Assembly: GCF_018613675.1 (NCBI RefSeq)
Contig: NZ_JAGGPQ010000016.1
Location: 62,001 to 126,000 of the forward strand
Direction of reading: 5' to 3'
From: Arthrobacter sp. ISL-85
Lineage (GTDB): Bacteria; Actinomycetota; Actinomycetes; Actinomycetales; Micrococcaceae
Length of the DNA: 64,000 nt
Program-made: the position numbers and the translations under genes
Shown: in pieces, positions 58,536 to 64,000 of the stretch
How the letters are laid out: each line of letters begins with the position of its first letter
Numbering within the stretch: the first letter of the stretch is position 1
The notes under the pieces: generated by a model
What the model saw: the letters and a program-made list of their open reading frames with translations, nothing else
Told to the model about the DNA's origin: nothing
The model's database searches: none

Positions 58536-59941
58536 TGACCACCGCAGCAGTTCTCCCGGCGGACCTGGAAACAGCCCTGCCCACCACCCTTTTCCGGTTC
58601 GCCACCGCAGGATCGGTCGACGACGGCAAGTCCACTTTGGTGGGCCGCCTCCTCCACGATTCCAAGGCAATCCTGGCTGACCAGCTCGACGCCGTTGCCC
58701 GCACCTCGGCCGACCGGGGCTTTGGCGGCGACAAGGGCGGGATCGACCTGGCCCTGCTGACCGACGGCCTGCGCGCCGAGCGTGAACAGGGCATCACCAT
58801 CGACGTCGCCTACCGCTACTTTGCCACCGACCAGCGCAGCTTCATCCTGGCCGACTGCCCCGGACATGTGCAGTACACCAAGAACACGGTGACGGGCGCG
58901 TCCACTGCGGATGCCGTCGTCGTCCTCATTGACGCCCGCAAGGGCGTGCTGGAACAGACGCGCCGGCACCTGTCCGTGCTGCAGCTGCTGCGGGTGGCAC
59001 ACGTGATTGTGGCCGTGAACAAGATCGACCTGGTGGACTTCAGCGAATCCGTGTTCCGTGACATTGAGGCCGAGGTGCAGCAGGTGGGCCGCGAACTGGG
59101 CCTGGGCTCGGACGGTATCAGCGACCTGCTGGTGATCCCCGTCTCCGCGCTCGACGGCGACAACGTTGTGGAGCGCTCCGGGCGCACCCCCTGGTACACG
59201 GGCCCGGCGCTGCTGGAGGTCCTCGAGACCCTGCCCGCCGCTGATGAACTGGAAAGCCACCTGGAGAGCTTCCGTTTCCCGGTGCAGCTGGTCATCCGGC
59301 CGCAGGGCGCCCTGGCACCGGATGCTGTCGCGGCCGGGCTCGACGTGGAAGCGTTCCGCGATTACCGCGCATATGCCGGCCAGATCACCGAAGGCTCCGT
59401 GAAGGTGGGGGAGCAGGTTTCCGTATTGACGCCGGGCCAGGCGCCGCGGACCACCACCGTGGCGGGGATCGACTTCGCCGGCGCCTCGCTGGAGGAAGCC
59501 GCCGCGCCGCAGTCGGTAGCCATCCGGCTGGCGGACGAATTCGACGTGGCCCGTGGTGACACCATCGCGGCCGCCGGCACCGTCTGTGAAGCCTCCGCCG
59601 ACCTGTACGCCGCCCTGTGCTGGCTTTCCCCCAAGCCGCTCCGCGAGGGCCAGAAAGTCCTGGTCAAGCACGGCACGCGAACCGTGCAGGCGATGGTCCG
59701 CAGCGTCTCCGGCAAGCTGGACCTGGCCACCTTCAAGCTCGAGGGTGCCTCCAGCCTGGAACTCAACGACATCGGCCACGCGCAGCTCCGGCTCGCCGCC
59801 CCGCTGCCGCTGGAGAACTACCTGCACCACCGCCGCACCGGCGCCTTCCTGGTGATCGACCCGCTGGACGGCAACACGCTGGCCGCAGGCCTGGTCAAAG
59901 ACCACCCGGGCGACCACGAGGACGAGCGCTACAGCATCTGA
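58535..59941 (+). CDS. cysN: Sulfate adenylyltransferase subunit 1 (GTPase subunit)
   Basis: 468 residues, TAATG overlap with cysD. EF-Tu-like GTPase motifs: GSVDDGKST (G1), EREQGITID (G2 region), LADCPGHVQY (G3) and AVNKIDLVDF (G4), followed by beta-barrel domains. GTP hydrolysis drives APS formation by CysD. The length excludes a CysC kinase fusion. Last gene of the operon; a hairpin follows 9 bp later. Confidence 0.95.
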   Translation: MTTAAVLPADLETALPTTLFRFATAGSVDDGKSTLVGRLLHDSKAILADQLDAVARTSADRGFGGDKGGIDLALLTDGLRAEREQGITIDVAYRYFATDQRSFILADCPGHVQYTKNTVTGASTADAVVVLIDARKGVLEQTRRHLSVLQLLRVAHVIVAVNKIDLVDFSESVFRDIEAEVQQVGRELGLGSDGISDLLVIPVSALDGDNVVERSGRTPWYTGPALLEVLETLPAADELESHLESFRFPVQLVIRPQGALAPDAVAAGLDVEAFRDYRAYAGQITEGSVKVGEQVSVLTPGQAPRTTTVAGIDFAGASLEEAAAPQSVAIRLADEFDVARGDTIAAAGTVCEASADLYAALCWLSPKPLREGQKVLVKHGTRTVQAMVRSVSGKLDLATFKLEGASSLELNDIGHAQLRLAAPLPLENYLHHRRTGAFLVIDPLDGNTLAAGLVKDHPGDHEDERYSI

Positions 59942-59950
59942 TTCGTCACC

Positions 59951-60016
59951 GAAATCGCTGGAACGCTGCGAAATCGCCGTCTTGCTGCGGCGGCCTCGCA
60001 CCGTTCCGGCGATTTC
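59951..60016. terminator. Hairpin between convergent cysN and SRPBCC genes
   Basis: GAAATCGCTGGAACG (59951-59965) pairs with CGTTCCGGCGATTTC (60002-60016) over 15 bp with one G-T pair; a third GAAATCGCCG-like copy lies inside the loop. Likely a shared terminator. Confidence 0.68.
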
Positions 60017-60028
60017 GTGGTTGACGGC

Positions 60029-60466
60029 CTACGTTCCCGTCTCGAGGATCGACTTGAGCTTCTGCAGGTCCTTCCGGGTTTCCCGGCGGATCATCGGCTC
60101 CATGACCAGCCCCGCCAGCCGGGAGAAACCCGAGGGGCTCCCGCTGTTGCCGAGGGTCATCCGGGTGCCGCCGTCGTCGTCCGTCCACGTATAGGTGGTC
60201 TGCATGGGAAACGGCCCCTGGGCGGTGCGCATCACCAGCCTTGCGCCGGGGACGAACTCAACGAACTCGTAGGTGTAGTCCAGCTCCCGGCCCAGGAACT
60301 TCGCGGTGAACGCCACCTTCGAGCCCACCCTCAGGGGACCGTCGGTCAGCCGCTGCGACCGGTGGATGTTCACGTACCATCGCGGCGCATTGTCCGGGTC
60401 CGCCGCAAAGGCCGCCACCTCCGCCCGCGGCCTGTCAATGTGGATCCCGGTCCTGACGTTAACCAT
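60029..60466 (-). CDS. SRPBCC-superfamily protein
   Basis: 145 residues, ATG 8 nt after AGGAGGAG. A helix-grip fold: IHIDRPRAEVAAFAADPDNA, then repeated strands (VGSKVAFTAKFLGRELDYTY, TTYTWTDDDGGTRMTL) and a long C-terminal helix (MIRRETRKDLQKLKSIL). These proteins bind hydrophobic ligands in a cavity; this subgroup resembles polyketide-cyclase/dehydrase-like proteins of unknown function. It is divergent from rtcB over 78 bp and shares its promoter region. Confidence 0.85.
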   Translation of the reverse strand: MVNVRTGIHIDRPRAEVAAFAADPDNAPRWYVNIHRSQRLTDGPLRVGSKVAFTAKFLGRELDYTYEFVEFVPGARLVMRTAQGPFPMQTTYTWTDDDGGTRMTLGNSGSPSGFSRLAGLVMEPMIRRETRKDLQKLKSILETGT

Positions 60467-60502
60467 TGATCATCTCCTCCTGAAGTGCCCCCGGGTTAGC
60501 CT

Positions 60503-60520
60503 AGGACTTACGTTAGTCCT
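60503..60520. promoter_or_regulatory. Palindrome in the SRPBCC/rtcB divergent promoter region
   Basis: AGGACT-TACGTT-AGTCCT is a 6-6-6 inverted repeat. TACGTT on the plus strand and TAACGT on the minus strand lie inside it and both fit TAnnnT -10 boxes, so one regulator could control both genes. No regulator gene is adjacent. Confidence 0.45.
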
Positions 60521-60544
60521 GGGCACGGCGGCCGGAGGCGAGGC

Positions 60545-61711
60545 ATGGAAACCATCAGTCCTAAACTCTTGAACTGGGCGTCCATTTTGGATGACAAGAC
60601 CCGCGAGCAGGCCGTGATGACCGCGGGCCTGCCGTTCATCTACCCGCACCTGGCGCTGATGCCGGACGCGCATCTGGGCAAGGGCGCCACCGTGGGCTCC
60701 GTCATCCCCACCCTCCGCGCCATCATTCCCGCAGCGGTAGGGGTGGACATCGGCTGCGGCATGATCGCGGTCCGCACCCAGTACTCCGTGAAGGACCTGC
60801 CGAAGGACCGGAAAAGCCTCCGCGAGGACATCGAGCGGGTCATCCCCTTGTCCGCCGGGCACAACAACAAGAAGGTGCTTCCCACCGCGGAGCCGCGGAT
60901 CGCCGAGCTGAAGCAGCGGGCCGCGAAGGCCGGCTTCAACCCGGCGCAGTACGTCGCCAAGTGGGAGCTCCAGCTGGGATCCCTGGGCTCGGGAAACCAC
61001 TTCATCGAAATTTCGGCAGATGAGGATGACGGCGTGTGGCTCTTCCTGCACTCCGGCTCGCGGGGAATCGGCAACAAGATCGCGCAGCACCATATCGGAG
61101 TGGCCCAGCACGTCAGCAGGAAGAACCAGGTCTACCTGCCGGATCCGGACCTCGCGTACCTGGACGAGGGCACGGCACAGTTCGAGCGGTACATCGCGGA
61201 GCTGCGGTGGGCCCAGCACTTCGCGCTGCTGAACCGCGAGGAGATGATGGACCGCGTCACGGCCCAGTTCAGCCGCTGGGTGGGCGGCCGGGTCCGCGAG
61301 CTGGAGCGGATCAACTGCCACCACAACTTCACGGAGCAGGAGACGCACTACGGAAAGCCCGTGTGGGTTTCCCGCAAGGGAGCCATCAAAGCCGGCCACG
61401 GCGATCCCGGACTGATCCCCGGGTCGATGGGGACGGCGTCGTATGTTGTGGAAGGCCGGGGCAACCCTGCCTCGCTGAACTCCTCTCCGCACGGGGCGGG
61501 GCGGGAATATTCACGCAACGCCGCCCGGAAGACCTTCACACTGGAGGAACTGAAGCGGGCCATGCGGGGGATCGAGTTCCGGGCGTCGGAGGCGTTCATC
61601 GACGAGATCCCGGCGGCATACAAGCCGATCGACCAGGTCATGCAGGACGCCGCGGACCTGGTCACGGTGCGGCACAAGCTGCGGCAGTTGGTTAACGTCA
61701 AAGGCAACTGA
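60545..61711 (+). CDS. rtcB: RtcB-family RNA ligase
   Basis: 388 residues. GTP- and Mn-dependent joining of 2',3'-cyclic phosphate or 3'-phosphate ends to 5'-OH RNA ends. Mn ligands lie in GVDIGCGM (Asp68, Cys71), GSGNHFIEI and HSGSRGIGN; NCHHNFTE contributes another His. The guanylylated His is in PHGAGREYSR. The short form (about 390 residues) matches the bacterial RtcB group used in RNA repair. GGAGGCGAGG precedes the ATG. No RNA cyclase (rtcA) or archease gene is adjacent. Its place between sulfur genes has no obvious reason. Confidence 0.93.
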   Translation: METISPKLLNWASILDDKTREQAVMTAGLPFIYPHLALMPDAHLGKGATVGSVIPTLRAIIPAAVGVDIGCGMIAVRTQYSVKDLPKDRKSLREDIERVIPLSAGHNNKKVLPTAEPRIAELKQRAAKAGFNPAQYVAKWELQLGSLGSGNHFIEISADEDDGVWLFLHSGSRGIGNKIAQHHIGVAQHVSRKNQVYLPDPDLAYLDEGTAQFERYIAELRWAQHFALLNREEMMDRVTAQFSRWVGGRVRELERINCHHNFTEQETHYGKPVWVSRKGAIKAGHGDPGLIPGSMGTASYVVEGRGNPASLNSSPHGAGREYSRNAARKTFTLEELKRAMRGIEFRASEAFIDEIPAAYKPIDQVMQDAADLVTVRHKLRQLVNVKGN

Positions 61712-61785
61712 ATCTGCGGATCCGGGCAGCAGTGCGGCCGAATATGACGCTGGATGAACGTGCGTGACCCCCCGTTTCCGCTTCA

Positions 61786-61814
61786 TTGAACGGCTTCGGG
61801 CCACTCCCTATGGT
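61786..61814 (+). promoter_or_regulatory. Leaderless promoter of the ssu operon
   Basis: -35 TTGAAC (61786-61791), 17-bp spacer, -10 TATGGT (61809-61814), then 6 nt to the ATG at 61821. The cleanest promoter in the window. Confidence 0.72.
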
Positions 61815-61820
61815 GAAGCA

Positions 61821-62969
61821 ATGACTAGTTCCAAGCCCGGGATGACCCGCATCGTGGCCGGCGAAAGCGCGGTCCCTCCGCGCAGGCGCGCCGTCGAGGC
61901 TGCTCTGGCCATCGGGCTGGTCCTGCTGATCGCCGTCGGGGCCATTGTTGCCTCCAACATCTCGCGCAACACCGAGGCCCTGGCCGCCGAGCCCACCCCC
62001 GCCGCGGAGCTGAAGCTGGGCTACTTCGGCAACGTCACCCACGCGGCAGCGCTGGTGGGCGTCAAAAAGGGATTCCTCGCGGAAGCCCTGGGCAGCACCA
62101 AGCTCAGCACCGAAACCTTCAACGCCGGCCCTGCAGCGATCGAGGCACTGAATGCCGGGGCCATCGACGCCGCCTACATCGGCCCCAATCCTGCCATCAA
62201 CTCGTTCGCCAAGAGCCAGGGCCAGTCCGTGCGCGTTATTGCGGGGGCCGCGGCAGGCGGCGCGCAGTTGGTGGTTAAGTCAGGCATCAACTCCGCCGCA
62301 GACCTGAAGGGCAAGACGCTGGCAACGCCGCAGCTGGGCGGCACCCAGGACGTGGCACTCCGCGCCTGGCTCACCAAGCAGGGCTACAAGACCAACGTGG
62401 ACGGCAGCGGCGACGTTGCCATCAATCCCACTGACAACGCCCAGACCCTGAAGCTGTTCCAGGACGGAAAGCTCGACGGCGCGTGGTTGCCTGAACCGTG
62501 GGCGTCCCGCCTGGTGCTCCAGGCCGGGGCCAAGGTGCTGGTGGACGAAAAGGACCTTTGGGACGGAGCAGGCACCGGCAAGCCTGGGGAATTCCCCACC
62601 ACCATCCTGATCGTGAACCAGAAGTTCGCCGCCGACCACCCTGGCACCGTGAAGGCCCTGGTGAAGGGGAACGCGGAGTCGGTGGCCTGGCTCAACACGG
62701 CACCCACCGATGAGAAGTCCGCGCTGATCAACTCCGCACTCCAGGACTCCGCCGGGGCCGCTCTGCCGGGCGACGTCCTCACCCGGTCGCTGGCCAACAT
62801 CACTTTTACGCTCGACCCGCTGGCCGGCAGCTACCCCAAGCTGCTGCAGGATGGCGTGGACGCGGGCACTACCAAAAAGGCCGACATCAACGGTCTCTTC
62901 GACCTCACCGCACTCAACCAGGTCACCGGCGCCGACAAGATCTCAGCAGCCGGCCTCGGCCGGGACTGA
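61821..62969 (+). CDS. ssuA: Aliphatic sulfonate ABC transporter substrate-binding protein
   Basis: 382 residues. N-terminal basic region and one hydrophobic segment (about 28-50) without a lipobox Cys, so it is secreted or membrane-tethered. The binding fold has ELKLGYFGNVTHAAALVG, AGAIDAAYIGPNPAINSFA, DLKGKTLATPQLGGTQDVAL and GAWLPEPWASRL, typical of SsuA/NMT1 proteins. Start chosen at ATG 61821 by the promoter position; an upstream in-frame GTG would add 19 residues. Followed by ATPase and permease genes. Sulfonate specificity is inferred from the sulfur-assimilation context. Confidence 0.86.
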   Translation: MTSSKPGMTRIVAGESAVPPRRRAVEAALAIGLVLLIAVGAIVASNISRNTEALAAEPTPAAELKLGYFGNVTHAAALVGVKKGFLAEALGSTKLSTETFNAGPAAIEALNAGAIDAAYIGPNPAINSFAKSQGQSVRVIAGAAAGGAQLVVKSGINSAADLKGKTLATPQLGGTQDVALRAWLTKQGYKTNVDGSGDVAINPTDNAQTLKLFQDGKLDGAWLPEPWASRLVLQAGAKVLVDEKDLWDGAGTGKPGEFPTTILIVNQKFAADHPGTVKALVKGNAESVAWLNTAPTDEKSALINSALQDSAGAALPGDVLTRSLANITFTLDPLAGSYPKLLQDGVDAGTTKKADINGLFDLTALNQVTGADKISAAGLGRD

Positions 62970-62993
62970 CCACCACCACCTAAGGACGACACT

Positions 62994-63719
62994 ATGCCAG
63001 TCGTACTGGAACACCTGGGCAAGCGCTTCGGCGACGGCGCCCCGGTACTGGACGACGTCAACGCCAACATCAGGCAGGGCGAGTTCGTTGCCCTCCTCGG
63101 TGCCTCCGGCTGCGGCAAATCCACCCTCCTGAACATCATCGCCGGACTGGAAGCGCCGACGTCGGGCGCCCTGGAAGTGCCCAGCGACGGCGCCGCCTTC
63201 ATGTTCCAGGACGCGGCCCTGTTTCCGTGGCTCACTGCCCGGGAGAACATCGAACTGGCCCTGAAGCTGCGCGGAGTGGGCAAGGCCGAGCGCCGCACCA
63301 AGGCCCAGGAGCTCCTGGAACTGGTTCATCTGGGCTCCGCGGGGGACAAGCGGCCGCACGAACTGTCCGGGGGCATGCGGCAGCGCGTGTCCCTGGCCCG
63401 CTCCCTGGCTCAGGACCGTCAGCTGCTGCTCATGGATGAACCGTTCGCCGCACTGGACGCCATCACCCGCGACCTGCTGCACGACGAACTGGAGCGCATC
63501 TGGAAGGAAACCGGGCGCACCATCGTCTTCGTGACCCACAATGTCCGTGAGGCCGTCCGGCTGGGCCAGCGCGTGCTGCTGCTGTCCTCCCGCCCCGGAC
63601 GCGTGGTCCAGGAATGGGCGGTCACGGAGGAACACCGAACCGACGCCGGGCTCGCCGGCCAGCTGACCGGGGTCATCACCGCCCGGCTGCGGGAGGAGAT
63701 TCGCCGCCATGCCAAGTAG
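62994..63719 (+). CDS. ssuB: Aliphatic sulfonate ABC transporter ATP-binding protein
   Basis: 241 residues. Walker A GASGCGKST, signature LSGGMRQRVSLA, Walker B LLLMDEPFAALDA, switch FVTHNVREAV. AAGGACG lies before the ATG. The permease gene starts 11 bp before its stop codon, so the two are coupled. Confidence 0.9.
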   Translation: MPVVLEHLGKRFGDGAPVLDDVNANIRQGEFVALLGASGCGKSTLLNIIAGLEAPTSGALEVPSDGAAFMFQDAALFPWLTARENIELALKLRGVGKAERRTKAQELLELVHLGSAGDKRPHELSGGMRQRVSLARSLAQDRQLLLMDEPFAALDAITRDLLHDELERIWKETGRTIVFVTHNVREAVRLGQRVLLLSSRPGRVVQEWAVTEEHRTDAGLAGQLTGVITARLREEIRRHAK

Positions 63720-64000
63720 ATTCCTTTCCGACCCGGTGGTTGAGCCCGCCGAAACGAAGCCAGCCGCCCACGTGCATGCCGCGTTGACCCGGACGTCCAC
63801 CGGGCATGAGGACCTGCGGGAGCTCGAATCCGGTCTGGACTCCCTGCAGTCCGACGCCGAGCGCAAGCACCGGATCGACTGGAGCCGGATCCTCCTGCCC
63901 GTGGCCGCGCTGGTGGTCCTGGTGCTCGTCTGGCAGTTCTACGTCTCGCTGGGCCTCAAGCGCCGCGACCAGGTTCCCGGGCCTTTGGACGTGCTGAACC
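63709..64000 (+). CDS. ssuC: ABC transporter permease, SsuC-like, cut by window end
   Basis: 97 residues are visible from ATG 63709 (GGAGGAG about 12 nt upstream). A long polar N-terminus (about 1-58) precedes the first membrane segment (ILLPVAALVVLVLVWQFYVS). It overlaps ssuB by 11 bp. The rest, including the EAA loop, lies beyond the window; the call rests on operon position and the start of the fold. Confidence 0.82.
   Translation, partial: MPSRFLSDPVVEPAETKPAAHVHAALTRTSTGHEDLRELESGLDSLQSDAERKHRIDWSRILLPVAALVVLVLVWQFYVSLGLKRRDQVPGPLDVLN

Noticed and set aside
58532-60001. 489-residue open frame on the minus strand
   Set aside because: Antisense to cysN, whose GTPase motifs are intact on the plus strand.
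1-64000. tRNA, rRNA, insertion sequences or prophage
   Set aside because: I found no cloverleaf, rRNA, transposase or phage structural sequence by reading; short or divergent elements could still be missed without a search.

Overview
The window looks like chromosome of a high-GC Gram-positive actinobacterium of the Arthrobacter/Pseudarthrobacter type (Micrococcaceae). This is inferred from the very high GC content, the MenJ-type menaquinone reductase, two ANTAR regulators, a CmtR-type metal sensor, an actinobacterial SipW-type export locus and many apparently leaderless genes. I see no phage, insertion sequence, rRNA, tRNA or CRISPR array.

Layout. 1-9.3 kb: a CDF metal exporter with its CmtR-like repressor, an LCP cell-wall ligase, an orphan FtsW-like SEDS protein, an MFS exporter, small proteins (including a 48-residue zinc ribbon), a GAF-ANTAR regulator and thioredoxin reductase. 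9.4-12.8 kb: PAS-ANTAR protein, membrane protein, MFS protein and an alpha/beta hydrolase. 12.8-18.3 kb: an SsuABC/NMT1-like ABC importer divergent from a CitA/DcuS-type two-component system. 18.4-20.8 kb: a SipW-type signal peptidase with three secreted proteins carrying SipW-type signals. 21-29.2 kb: VOC protein, an aldo/keto reductase remnant, then a C26 gamma-glutamyl hydrolase, GCS2 carboxylate-amine ligase, PLP decarboxylase-like enzyme, AsnB/NAGGN-type amidotransferase and M20 dipeptidase. 29.2-38.5 kb: PAP2 phosphatase, MFS, a divergent ABC-2 exporter operon with its own regulator and corA, an atypical NRAMP-like transporter and a second copy of the PLP enzyme. 38.5-51.5 kb: menaquinone genes menC, menD, menF, menG, menJ and a polyprenyl diphosphate synthase, interrupted by a PhoX phosphatase (flanked by a 12-bp repeat recurring every 31-32 bp) and an amino-acid ABC importer. 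51.5-54 kb: a frameshifted AbiEi/DUF559 gene, a SUKH-like acidic protein and a TRIC channel. 54-64 kb: sulfur assimilation (sirohydrochlorin chelatase, sulfite reductase, cysH, cysD, cysN, and ssuABC running off the window end), interrupted by an SRPBCC/rtcB divergent pair.

How the parts fit. Sulfate is activated by CysDN, reduced by CysH and the siroheme sulfite reductase, and SsuABC would import organosulfur compounds. The men genes build and methylate menaquinone, HepT-like synthase makes its side chain and MenJ saturates one isoprene unit. The most intriguing part is the 22.2-29.2 kb amine/gamma-glutamyl/amide cluster, whose GCS2 promoter shares a 20-bp palindromic motif with the promoter of the NRAMP gene that precedes the PLP paralog, suggesting one regulon with an unknown product. 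At about 15 genes a TAnnnT-like -10 box lies exactly 6-7 nt before the start codon with no ribosome binding site, so leaderless translation seems common and decided several start choices here.
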